This document shows positions 36,502-49,100 of a stretch of DNA of 64,000 nucleotides, in pieces. The stretch covers positions 27,072,304-27,136,303 of the forward strand of contig JAAONU010000004.1 in NCBI GenBank assembly GCA_012932295.1, in the 5' to 3' direction. Positions within the stretch are counted from its first letter, which is position 1; every line of letters begins with the position of its first letter. The notes beneath the pieces were generated by a model. The model made no database searches, was not told the DNA's origin, and saw only the letters and a program-made list of their open reading frames with translations. The position numbers and the translations under genes were made by a program. Source of the DNA: Cyclina sinensis (taxonomy: Eukaryota; Mollusca; Bivalvia; Venerida; Veneridae).

Positions 36502-36969
36502 CCCCCCCCCCCTCCACCCATGTATATGGACTTTCCGAAAATATTTTGTCACAGGGTTTTCAAATTATGTAAGGAATTCTACATGGCATATTAAATAGAT
36601 AATTATTTATCCAATTAATATTGAATGCAACTTTAAAGAAAAGGTTTTACGGACGAATTGTGACTTTGTTATTTTTGGTATATTTTAGTTACCTGACCGT
36701 AGAACAAATTCAACAAGACATTTTATCGGGTGTTATATCAAAGACGATTTTGAAACAACGCTCGTTCATTTCATTTCTTCTGCTTATTATTGATGTTTAT
36801 CCTTCGAAAAATATTGATAAAACGAAAGCCTCTTATTTTATGTAAAACAGCGATATACTGACAAAGTGTCCAGAAATAGATAGGAATGCAAATAATTTAA
36901 TGTGAAACGACTTCCTCCTTACAGCTTGAATCTTATTTTCTTTATTTTTATTACGTCTTTTCACAGAAC

Positions 36970-39900
36970 ATGAAGCTTCTACTTCTTTGTCTACTTTCCG
37001 TGGGTCTCGTGGAACCACAAAGTAAGGATTTATTTTCAAAATGAGCACGAAAAATACGTGTTGATCGTACTGGTCGAAAATATTGACATCTATTACTAGA
37101 GTTACACGGTCAAGTAAATCTTTGTGTTTGTCTTGAGCATTTACTGTTACAAATTTATTCAGTTGCCTCCACAGATCAGTTAATAAACTCGTCAACTTCA
37201 CTTCAGTTTATAACTGAAAAATCAGTATCATTAAATCATTAATCTTTCTTTATGAAGTGTACCTATACATTCTGAGCAAAGATTTTATTTCTAGTTTGAA
37301 TCGGCAATGTTGAACATATTTTTCCACATTTTTTGTTTGTAACAAAAGAAGAATGACGTGCAATTCAATCTGAAGTCGCTGCGATCAATATTATTTCCAT
37401 CTGGTGAATATCACTTCATATGCAATGAACAAAAATTTGACCGTAAAGGGTTTGTAGCTTATAGCATGAAGTACAAAAAATGTATATAGAACTTTAGAAA
37501 CGACAACGAAAATATCTGCAACTGCACGAAAGGCCTAAAAAAGGTAAAAAGATGTAACAAATTATGCATTAAGGTCAGTTTCTGGTCAATATTGTCGAAC
37601 ATGTGCAACAAAACATTCATGTAATAAATGTCACTAAAGTTTACAGCGCTAAAGTAAAACAAAATGATACTTAATATAAATAGAAAATAAGAAAATCATT
37701 TTCTTCATAAACTATGAAATAAAGTAAAAGTTTGTTTTGAGCGTAACTTTTGTCTTTAGAGATTAATATAATATATGGGTTTTTATATTCCAGTTTGGAA
37801 ACGGCTTCTGATCGGTCCTTTACAACTTGAAAATCTCTGTAAGTAATAAATGAATTTTTGGCTAAAAAAATTAAGAAATTATCTAGTGTCCAGTTGTATT
37901 AGGGATTGAATGTCATTCCATCAGTCCTTGAGACCTGTTCGCCCCCGTCTACGTCCTAGTCAGTCTGACTATTACTGTAACCTTATTCCTGATATAGATA
38001 AAAAATGTGATACTCGTGAAATTAGCCTCAGCATTATTATTCGTTGCAATACATTGCTGACAATTTATCATTTCGGTTTTATTCTTTTTTCTTATTTTTG
38101 TTTCCTTTCAACTCTTCCTGCGTATTTTTTTCCAGAAAAAACCCCCGTTTAATTATGTAAATTTAATGTCTAAATGTGGCATTTTATTAAAATAATTTTG
38201 GTATTGATGTCGATATTTAGTTCTACGTACCTATGAACAGTGAAATTGGTCGTTGTCGAAAAACTATCTACCACATGACAAACGGTGTTTGTATAACCAT
38301 TACGGTATTTTTTGTATTACAGACGTGTCATATAATGTCTAAAACGTAACGTATTTACAGACGTGTCATATAACGTCTAAAACGTAAGGTATTTACAGAC
38401 GTGTCATATAACGTCTAAAACGTAACGTATTTACAGACGTGTCATATAACGTCTAAAACGTAACGTATTTACAGACGTGTCATACAACGTCTAAAACGTA
38501 AGGTATTTACAGACGTGTCATATAACGTCTTAAACGTAACGTATTTACAGACGTGTCATACAACGTCTAAAACGTAACGTATTTACAGACGTGTCATACA
38601 ACGTCTAAAACGTAACGTATTTACAGCCGTGTCATATAACGTCTAAAACGTAACGTATTTACAGACGTGTCATACAACGTCTAAAACGTAACGTATTTAC
38701 TTCTTATTTCGAAGTTTTTGTTCGTTACTTTCATTTTGTAATTTATTTATTTAAAAAGACGTCCACTATGTTCAGTTTTTCCTATATGTTTTGACATTTT
38801 ATCTGAAACAATCCTCTTGTCGGATGTTTTTATTGTGTGTGGTTGTTTGTGACATGCGGTTAAATAAATTTTAAACTCGTCAGAGGCATACCTGGTAAAA
38901 CTTTTCAAGAACCCGTTTAATAAAGTTTACACATATTGAAAACCCGTGTTACACATATGCAAGGATCGCTTAAGATTTTGCTTAAAGTCAAAGTCGTTGT
39001 TACCAAAAGTAGAACAATAGCTTCTATTGGAAATACCATAATTGGATGGAATTTTCTATTTGTATGCAGTTGTCGCTCTGATTGCGTATGAGGTTTCTGT
39101 CATAAGGGTAAAAAAAGATAGAAAAATGGTTACTGATCAATAACTTCACTTCGTAATGCTTTTTTTATATCTATGAAACATAATGTGTTGGCAGCTTGTT
39201 ACCAGGTGCACTTGTGAATGTCTTGAAAGTCAGTGTTACTGTAACTAATCAGTAACTTCACTTCAGAATTTGTTTTTTTTTTCAGATGCGATGAAACTTG
39301 TTAGTAGTTGGTATGCAGTTTTCGTTAAATTGCATTTTAGGTGTCTTAGATAAAGTTCAAAGTCACTGTACCTAAAAATATATAAACCGATTCCTGTCAA
39401 TAACTTCTCTTGGAAATGCAGTAATGGGGCAAAATATGGAATGTCAAATTTCATGAAAAGTGGCGTGAATGTGACTTGATGCTTCGATTGTGATTTAGGT
39501 TTCTGCCATCAAGGTCAAGTACACTGTTGCAAAATGGAGAAAAAACGGGTTCTGATAAGTAAATTTACCTCAGGTTGCCTTAAAATTGAAACTTTTTTCT
39601 GTTTGGTCTGTATACAGATGTCGTTCGGGGTTTCATTCTAGGTTTCTGTTACAAAGGCAAATGTCACTGTCAGTAAAAATAAATGAAAACGTTTCTTTTG
39701 CATAACCACTTCAGAATGTCATTTTTGCATTGAAACTAGATGTTTAAGTAGCTTAGGTCAGTGTTTCTTAAAATGCACAAACAGTTTTCGATCAGTAACT
39801 TTCTTTTGAAATTTTGTAATGCAATAAACCTCGGTGTGAAAGCAGCGTGAATGCAGTTGTCGCTTTAGATTGCATTTGTGGTGTCTGATTGCCTCTGTTC

Positions 39901-42208
39901 ATGTGGTGGAGCGGAATGCTGGATCTAATCAATTCCTCCTTTCCGTAATATAGTAAAACTTGGTGTGTAAATATCATGTGCGTATTTGTCGCTTGTGATT
40001 GCAGTTTTGAGTATCTGCTTTCAAGTTCAGTATCATTATTATTAAAATAAAAAAACGGTTTCCGATCAATAACTTCACTTCGAAATTATTTCATGTAATG
40101 ATACGTGTAATGTAAGCAGCTTGTGTGCATTAGTTGCATTTTATTTCATTTTGGTAATCCTATTATTGTTCTCGTAAGAAGGTGGTATGTGGGATCCGAC
40201 ATATTTCTCCTCTTCAAAATGTCGTTTTGCGATGAAACTCTTTGTGAAAATAGCTAATATGCAGTTGTCCGTAAGGATTTCATTTGGGGTGTCTGCAAGC
40301 AAAGTCAAGGTCAATACTATTACAAATAGAAAAAACGGTTTCCGATCAATGACTTTACTTTGAAATGTTGTAATGCAGTGAATATTCGTGTGTAAGCAGT
40401 TGTCACAGAAGATTGCGTTTGTGAGTGCTTTTGCTCCTGTCAGATGCGGAATATGAGAGTATTTATCACTTTTTGTAACAGTTCTCGAGTCATGATCACT
40501 TTTTACGAACTTTCCTATGGAATATTTTAGCTGATTGTTTTTACAGTCGATGTGCAAGCTTTAAAATGTGACATACAAATTATCCTTGATGTTGTGGGGA
40601 GCGATCCAACGGAAGCAGCTTGTGAGAGTGAATGTAACAAAGTTGTTACAGATGGGAACGTTTTAGAGCACGGTTGTCCTCTGCTTTGTCACATGTAAGT
40701 TAACTGCGAACAACAGTTTTTCTTCATTTTTCAAGTGTTTAAGTAAGCAGGCATCGGTAAGCTAAATATGACATTTTTCGATTAAATCGTGCAAACTATT
40801 TCGCACATATCTGTCAGTCATCTGACAAAGCTAGTGGTTTCCGATCAAAAATGCAATGACCTCAAAGCATAAGTTTTACAAAAAAAAATTGCTTTTACTT
40901 TTGTTTCAGTGCGTCATATTTCAAATTCACAGAGACTTTCTGTTCGAAAGTGACTTCCAATCAATTTCGAAAGAATACGTAAATCCATGAACCTAGATTT
41001 TACAAGGGCCTTTTTAGAGCTTTTATAAAAGCATATTTCGAGAAAAGTAGCCTTATAGCAAAATAATATTTTTTTTGTGACATCCTTATACATACATTTT
41101 GAATAGGTTAGTAATTTCCAGATGGAAAGATCGAATACAATTTTATGGCATTTGATTACATTTGCCACTGTAGCGACTTAAATCTGCTGAATTCCACATT
41201 ATATTAACAAAGTTTAAGTCAGAGTGCCCAACAAATCAACTAAAGATCGTAGGAACATTCAAAGAGTGACTGAAATTCCAAAAATAAAAATGAAATACTA
41301 AATAAAAAGGGTCATTAAGTCGATTTTTTTGGAAACGAACTTTACTTAACCAATTTGAATCTTAGATATCTAACACTATGAGTAACAATTGAATATAATT
41401 GGAAATGTCAGCAATTCACTTTTTCTCACAAAAATTTAAAAAAAACTGTTTCCATAGACGCCTAAATACTTATTACAACAAAATGGCACAGTCACTGAGA
41501 GCTTCAATTTGAAGACGGTTTCAAACAAGGAAAAGATAATGCAACACATGACCCACACACTTTAAAATAAATTCGAAAAATAACCTAAGAATTACTAGAC
41601 TTATAACTTATATAGTTTTCTTTATTTAGCGATGTTTGGTGATACCATTATTAAGACTCCTATAAATTTTGAGTTCTCAGTTTCATAAGTCAATATGTCT
41701 GTCATTTTCTCTGAAAACACTCAATCAATTACAACTAAACGGTTACTTTAAGGCTTTACATGATGGTTTGTTATGATAAAAAGATTATTGAAGTGTAGGG
41801 ATGTATTTAATGTATTTGGTAAACTAAATGCACTTTTTTAAAAGAAGGAAAAACATGATTTGTGATTTCCAAATTCCACAGACATTTCTGGACTCCACTG
41901 CAACAATTGCAAAAGTCTAATGTCATTTCGTCTATTAATTATTTACGAAAATATTTTTAGAAAATGGAAGAAAACGTGTTCAACTTTGTTTTGGCCTTCG
42001 AAAAAAATAATTCAGAACAGTAGATAAACAAGGACGTCTAGGAAAGATATTGACACCTGATGTAAATCAAATAGCTAATAATCCTAATTTCCATGTTTGT
42101 TTCAGGATTCAGAATTTGGCCCACTACTTTCACGAGACACCGAAGCCAGGACAGCAAAATCAAGCCTGTGGAGGTCTTGGTGGGCTTGGCGACATTGGCA
42201 AAAAATAA
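36970..42208 (+). CDS. Small secreted six-cysteine peptide precursor, + copy
   Basis: Coding exons: 36970-37021, 37794-37838, 40547-40694, 42106-42208 (phases 1, 1, 2), 115 residues. Exon 1 is a signal peptide (MKLLLLCLLSVGLVEPQ). Exon 2 encodes WKRLLIGPLQLENL; its KR could be a propeptide cleavage site. Exon 3 carries five cysteines: LKCDIQIILDVVGSD, PTEAACESECNKVV, EHGCPLLCH. Exon 4 adds NLAHYFHETPKPG, then QACGGLGGLGDIGKK and TAA. AATAAA follows at 42260-42265. The acceptor directly before ATG implies an upstream non-coding exon. The family is unknown to me; a saposin-like or helical three-disulphide peptide is possible, as are hormone, immune or matrix roles. Inverted copy: 46125-53403. 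Confidence 0.85.
38320..38699. repeat. 38-bp minisatellite, 10 copies, hairpin-forming unit
   Basis: Ten nearly identical head-to-tail units, beginning acagacgtgtcatataacgt and ending in cgtaacgtattt. Each unit contains agacgt..acgtct (six paired bases) plus two acgt steps, so it can fold. It lies in intron 2 of the + peptide gene and is not evident in the inverted copy. Confidence 0.95.
39100..40545. repeat. Diverged intronic tandem repeats (gatcaataacttcactt)
   Basis: The phrases 'tccgatcaataacttcactt', 'tgcagttgtcgctttgat', 'gtgtctg' and 'aaagtcactgt' recur in order at irregular 90-280 bp spacing up to the acceptor of exon 3. A matching array, inverted, is in the same intron of the - copy (48900-51430). 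Confidence 0.7.
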
Positions 42209-42265
42209 TCAAGCAGTTTCATATGCCCTAGGAGTGTGACTAAATATACTATATGACCTAATAAA

Positions 42266-43470
42266 GATAATAAAAGAACACAATGATGTTTTGCTTTGTA
42301 AAATATTCATTTGTGTTATTAAATGAAAAGGCCTCTTACCAACACCAATGAAAGGATTTAAGTTATCTTCAGTTTTGAAATATTTCATTTATATAACTTC
42401 AGCCTGGCGGCAGTGTATACAAAAGTATACAAATAATTTGTAAATAATAAATATATGTACGATGCTATTGAATTTTATATGCAAGTTTGCAATCACGATG
42501 TTATACAATAGTGAATTATTCTGTTACGTTTTAGTATACCTTTCAAATTGATAAGTTATAGAATTTGTTAGGAATTTAGAAACCGTTAACATTTCTACTT
42601 CTACTATCTCTTGGCCGAATCAATTACATTTTATTTATTATAATCTGACATAATCCAGTACCGACAGAAACTTTTTATCAATAATTGTTTCAGCATTTTC
42701 AGATTAAAACAAAACATTTTCAAAACATATGGAAACGTTTTCTAGGTTAAGACTAATAGATTTGTTTTCTTCGGCTATGTTTTACCAGACCCATTCATGT
42801 CACTTTTATGATTAGAAAAAATCTCTTAGTATTAGTTCAAAGCAATCAACATTGTAATAGCAACAATTAACGATTTAATAACAAAGGCAACCGTTTTCAA
42901 AATAACACATTGTATTTATTAGTTAATTTAATCCATGTCACCTTAGACTTCAACTTTTTTTTGAAATCGGTTTTTATTTCCTATATCCAACTCTTCGGCA
43001 AATATAATTATGTTTTAACTGGCCAGTAAAATATTAAAAACTGTAATCCATACAGACAGCCGAATGTTTTAATAATATCAGTTGGTAAAATTTGCTAATA
43101 ATCATCTTCATTTTAAAAGCACGATCAACGATTAAATCTTATTTAGCTATTTTTCCTAACTTATTGGTTGACCGTTTGTATATAGAATGACCAATATGGT
43201 GCCATTGTAGGGACGGCTTTTCTTTTATAGAATGTCTACAATATTACAGTTGCCTGACTATATATATATCAGTTAAGAAAATACATTTGTATACATTTTT
43301 ATAGCCTGATCGAAATTGATTAAGCTCAAATAGAAAATGGAAGATTTCGAACAGCTGAGTGTATCTATAATACTTTGCGATGATGACACATGCTGATTTT
43401 TGTAATCAAAACGATTTCCTCATAAGATTGTTTGCAGATCATTGCAATGTAGAAAACATTTTAATTTTTA
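42266..43470. other. Spacer, no gene seen
   Basis: AT-rich 3' flank of the + peptide gene. No exon-like sequence until the orphan exon at 43480. Confidence 0.5.
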
Positions 43471-43479
43471 GAGAAAACT

Positions 43480-43531
43480 TTGAAGCTTTTACTTGTGTGT
43501 CTTCTCCCGGTGGTTATCGCCGCTCCCCAAG
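43480..43531 (+). pseudogene. Orphan signal-peptide exon, third peptide copy, ATG replaced by TTG
   Basis: It reads TTG then KLLLVCLLPVVIAAPQ and ends with G|gtaagt in phase 1, exactly like exon 1 of the two intact copies. The acceptor-like ttttaatttttag lies just upstream. The start codon position holds TTG, and no in-frame ATG is nearby upstream. No copies of exons 2-4 were seen downstream before the opposite-strand gene begins at 46125. It is closest to the - copy (LLPVV(L/I)AAPQG). Confidence 0.7.
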
Positions 43532-43947
43532 GTAAGTACTGTATGAAAACTGCTAGATAAACACCAGCAATATAGTTCTTACGTTACTTGACCTTTGCAT
43601 GATATCATTCTCCAAAGAGCGTATAAACCTAGGCAATGACGTTGTTCTTTTTTTGATAAATCTATTGCTAGAGGGCATAAAATTAAACGAAATTTTGTAC
43701 TTTCCGCAAATTTTGTACGATAAAAATGTTTCGTAAAATAACACGTAAAAATATTTATCGTCAACAAAAAGCTAGTTGTTATTTTGATTAATAGGTGATT
43801 TCCATTTTACGTAGACGAAGTATAAAAAAATACATATGTAAGTGTTACAACCATTGTTCTACCGAGTATCAAAATTTATAGCAGACGTAAGACAGACGCT
43901 ATCGTATGTGATAAATACCATAAACATTTTAGTGGATGTATCATCAC

Positions 43948-45093
43948 CAGACATGGGGCTGATTACATTGGACTGTAATTGATTGAATTACAATTACTCA
44001 AAAAATCTTGATTACAATTACAATTAATTACTCTGATTTTATCTCAGTAATTGATTGATTATAATTACTTTGACAAAGTAATCATGATTACTTTTGATTA
44101 CTTTTAGCAAAATAACAAAGAGTGTTACTTTTTATTCAACTTTCTGTTAAATGAGTGTACATTACAACTTATTCTAAGTAAACATTACTTCAAATGTTGT
44201 TTAATCAATCATATCTATCTAAACAAAGTCTGTTTCTAGTAAATTCGCAAAATTAATATGAAATATAGCTTTCATCCTTTTTAAAGGCACTGTTCTGATT
44301 TTAGTGTGGCTCTTAGAACTGAAGATCACAGATCAGCATTACATTTTAACATCATAAGGTCATTTCTGTCAAATCTACTGATTGCACTGTTAACAAGTTT
44401 TCCTTTATATTGGTTTTGTGAACAACTCAACAAAATCAGCTCAAAATCATCTCACAAATGTGACTATCATTTATTCATACTTATGGAGACTTGGTTATTA
44501 ATACATTGATCTTTGGCCTTACAATATTATATCTCAAACTGTTCCAGTTTACACTGATACTAGCCTTTTGTTTAACATTTCACCTTGGGCAGTAAATTGA
44601 ATGGCCTGTGTAGGTGAGATCACACCTTGTAGCAGGGGACATTATTGTAGAGAGTCCTTTTGTATTATATTGGGAAAATATTTATGCACATTGCACAATA
44701 ATTGATACAGATCTTTTTCAAAAAGTATTCAATCTTGTTACATTATAAAGGTGATCTCATCATGCAGACTCGATAAGAAAAACAATAGATGGCTGAGTTA
44801 TTTGTGTTATAATTTTTAATGAAACACTGACTCAAAATTATATTCATAATCAGTTTTTTCTTTTTTTTTTCTTTTAAAGTATAATTTTCTTTTGTACATT
44901 GGATACTGAATAAAAAGTAATCAAAAAGTAATCAGAAAATAATCATGATTAGAGTCAAATTTTGTACTGTAATTGAATAAATACTACTACATGTAATCAA
45001 ACTTGAGTCAGTAATTGATTATTTCTGATTACACACTGTCCCTGTAATCAATTAATAATCGAATGATTACTGTATTTGATTACCCCATGTCTG
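43948..45093. mobile_element. Non-autonomous hAT-type element, 1146 bp
   Basis: Eleven-base terminal inverted repeats cagacatgggg / ccccatgtctg at 43948-43958 and 45083-45093 are flanked by a perfect 8-bp target duplication atcatcac (43940-43947 and 45094-45101). Both subterminal regions are packed with gattac/gtaatc motifs in inverted orientation. No transposase is encoded. The 8-bp duplication and CAG ends point to the hAT superfamily. Confidence 0.9.
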
Positions 45094-45101
45094 ATCATCA
45101 C

Positions 45102-46060
45102 ATTAGTAAAAACCTTTTGTGGATATGGAGTTGTATTTAGCTATATTTGATTCGAATCTTTATTGGATTGTACAAATGTAAATATTGTTATTTTAGTATT
45201 TTTTTGTACTTGTAAGTGAAACCAGGACTGCGAGTCGCGTATAAAATTCATTGAACAATATAAACGTTTGTACCTAACTTGAACACTTGCAAGATAATAC
45301 TCGTGAAGTTCTGTATGATAATATGTTATGTAGTCTAAATCCAAGTTATTTCTAAACTTAATCATATTTATTAAATGAAACTTCTCGAGAGAGACGTATA
45401 TAAACACACTTAAAAGAAAACCAAACAAATGTGTAGCATACGACAACTTTTCTTTGAGGATGATCATAACTACAGCAATATAGAAACACTGTTTAATAGA
45501 AAGATTTTGTTCATATTTTACGTGCACGAATCTATCCGTGAAGCGGCTTAAAAACATCTCGTAGGCAGACAAAATGGTTTAGATTTGCCTGAAACTGACT
45601 GCCTAAAATATACATACAATCAAAGCGCCTAGGGCGAAGAAAGGCTGTCGGCTTCAAAAGAGACAAACACAAACGTCAACTTTGCAAGAATCACGTGAAA
45701 AATTGAAATCAGCAAGCAGAAATATAATATTAAGTATTAGCAACAAGAGCGATCAGTGATCACATGTGTCGCCTGATGGTAACCAATTAAGCAGTTGTAT
45801 TGAGGGGTGATTGGACAGTTTGTTGGCTTAAAACCTTTTTTATTCAAGGGCCATAACTCTGACAAAAATCATTGAAGTGGAAAATGCCGAAGATATGCAC
45901 AACTAGACTTGGTACTGATTATTCCTGTAAAGTTTGGATGAAATTGCAGTGGTAGTTTTTGAGGAATAGTCCGGACAAGTTTTGTGATAGAGGAACTGAC
46001 AGAGGCTTTTTCATTAAATAGCACAAATGAATATTTTACAAAGCAAGAACAATGTGTTTG
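45102..46060. other. Spacer with a dispersed-repeat fragment, no gene seen
   Basis: Around 45800-46010 the sequence ('aagggccataactctgac', 'cctgtaaagtttggatgaaa') resembles a dispersed repeat often met in bivalve genomes; this is from memory. It lies downstream of the - peptide gene. Confidence 0.35.
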
Positions 46061-46124
46061 TTTTATCTTTTATTAATCATGTAGCACATTTAGTCACTTT
46101 CCTAAGGTAAATGGAGCTGCTCGT

Positions 46125-49100
46125 TTATTTTCTTCCACCAAGACCTCCACAGGCTTGATTTTGCTGTCCTGGTTTCGGTGTCTCGTGGAAGTAGTGGGCC
46201 AAGTTCTGAATCCTGAAACATACATTGATATCAGAATTATTAGCTATTTGATATAGTAACTAAATATCAAACTATTCCATAAAGTTTATGCTACGTCATT
46301 TAGTAAAGTACCTGTCGCTTCTGGTGTCTGAATGACAATCTCTTGCGCCTTTGACAAAATGAGTCTGAAACAAAATAGGATACTTTTCAATAGTAGAAAC
46401 ATCCTTTAAAGTGTGGTTGTCTTGTTTCGCATTATTTCTCTTTTCTTGTCGGAAACCGTCTTCAAATGAAAGAACATTGCGACAGAGCCATTTTTGTAGC
46501 AAGTGTTTAGGCGTCTATGGAACAGTTTTAAGCATTTGAGAAAACAAGGTGTGAATTGGTGATATTTTCAATTAATGTGGAATTCAGCAGATTTACCTTG
46601 CTAAAATGGCACGTGTAAACGAATGCCATAAAATCGAGTTCGACCTTTTTATTTTGAAATTATTTAACTCTAAGAAAGGTATATATACTAATGTAACAAA
46701 CCTAATATTTTGTTTATGGACTACTTCTCACGATGTATTCTTTCTAAAGCTGCAAAATAATTTTTAAAACTCACACTAAATCTTTTAGTCATCTTTGTAA
46801 ATTATAAGGTATCGGGTGTTTTCTTTTGAAATAGACCGGGAATCACATTAGAACAGAAAGTCTGTGACTTTGACATCTGATGCAGTTATCCAAAAGATAA
46901 AAGCAAAGACGTTTTGTCAAGCATTATATTTTCAGGTCAATGCGTTTTTGATCAGAAATTATTAGCTTTTTCCAGAGGACCGGCAGACAATCGCATTTAT
47001 TCCAATTAATCGAGAAATGTCATATTTATCTGATTCACTGGTACTTAGATTCAGTTGATAAGATCAGATGCAATGGAATTTGTTTTCAGTTTGGTGGCAT
47101 CTTTTAATCAGTGGCATCACCCCACTAACAAAAACAAAAAAAAACAAACAAAAAAAACAACAACAACAAACAAACATACTAAAACAACACAAAAAAGACT
47201 TGTATACTCATTAAGTAAAAGACTATTAGCTAGTGTGTCAAATAGACATTTTAATAACAAATCGACAAAATTAATGCTGTAACCAAAATACGCACATTTT
47301 AATAACGTATAAATGATAAACTTATTAACAGCTGTACAAGTAAGGTAATGATAAATGCTACCTTATTATCAAGTAAGAACATGATAGCCCTAGTGTGGCA
47401 TTTAATAATGAGCAGAAACCAATTATCTATTCAAAGTTAAAATGAGTGACCCTTGATCACAGCGACACCAGAAGCACTCCCAAGGAAGTCATTGCTATAT
47501 GCTCACAACTGTCAAAACTTTAATATGCTAAGTGGAACTAACGATATTAAACGAAACTAAACATTTATTTGTAGTTACATGACCCAAGTGACCTTAAAAG
47601 CAAAATCTAAAAGATTTTGATATAAACTATCAACTGACCAAGGTTGATCATTATAGGAAAAAGATAACTGAACACATTACATAGAAAGCAAACAATTTGT
47701 CTATGGCACCAGTGAGTGACCCCTTGAACTTAGTCACCCTAAAAGTAATCCAAAAAGATCTTACTATAAGCTATCAACTGATCAAGTTTCATTACAATTA
47801 GTTGATTGAAAAGAAGGGCAATGAGTGGAAATAATTGACGCTGGTGTTGGCAACATGACCACCAGCCGGCCTGCCTGCCAGAGTTCGAGAAAATCATTCT
47901 ATATGCGAAAAGACTGGCAGCCTAAATAAAAAAAAAACAAGGAGTTTACACAGGCCGTTACTTTGATCCTGGCCTTTAACGTTCTGACATCAAAAGCAAT
48001 CTAAATCTTCTATGTCTCTTCTTAGTTTGGACTTTCTAGTACAGAGTGCTCCTAAATGAACAATTGAACAAGAATTTAACACGGCTGTCACTCTGAATTT
48101 TGATCGACTAACTGCAAAATCATTATAGGTCATCTCGTCATATTTAATAAAACCATGATGTTTAATGGTGTTTAAGTGTTTTCCAGTAATTGATCTAATA
48201 AGGATGTTAGGCAGTGGTCACTGTGACCGTAACTTTTGACCTAGCGACTTAAAAGTCAATAGAGGTCACTTGCTGGTAATGCCTAATTACCGCTATGAAC
48301 TTTCTTGAACCTAGGCTTAATCATCTACAGTAATTGGTTGGACAAACTGATAGTACTCCATAAGTTCGTCCGGCTTTACATGTCACAAATTTATTCTATC
48401 TTTTTACTGTAATTCGTCAGATTAAAACCTCTTTAGTAGCATTGTAAGATGACATTTATTTTTTAGCGAAAATTATATTTGTCAATATGAATGTTCAGAT
48501 TAATGTTTATAAAAATAAAAACACTAGATAAAAAGAAGACAAACTCTATATCGTGGTAAACTTACATGTGACAAACCAGAGGACAACCGTGCTCCAAAAC
48601 GTTTCCATCGGTAACAATTTTGTAACATTCAGCCTCACAAGCGGCTTCCGTTGGATCGCTCCCCACGACATCAAGGATAATTTGTATGTCACATTTTAAA
48701 GATTCCACATCGACTGTAAAACATCATAAATCTTAATTACCTTACCAAAAAACTGTAATAAATCCAGTTTAAACATCCCATACGTAAGCTTTGTAACCAA
48801 TGTTACAATAAAAGATAAATATTCCCACATTCTTCCTCGCCACAGGAGCAAAAGCGAAAAAAATACATTCTAAACGGAATCAAATGTGACAACTGCTAAC
48901 ACATAAATATTTATTGCATTGCAACATTACAAGTGTAGTTGTTGATTAGAAACAGGATTTTTTCTGTTTGTTGCAGCAGTGACATTGACCTTGCTCGCAG
49001 ACTAACTTAACGAAATCCTTAGCGACAACTTCATGTCAGCTATTTACACACTTACTTTCATCGCATTCAAACGTTTCGAAGTGAAATAATTGATCAAAAA

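Noticed and set aside
38320..38699. Palindromic 38-bp repeats considered as a CRISPR array
   Set aside because: Units are head to tail with no spacers and lie in an intron.
40141..40557. 138-codon minus-strand ORF
   Set aside because: It spans the diverged intronic repeats of the + peptide gene, and similar ORFs arise in the mirror array at 49128-50150.
45141..45572. 143-codon minus-strand ORF
   Set aside because: AT-rich composition, no recognisable motif, no splice partners; compatible with chance.
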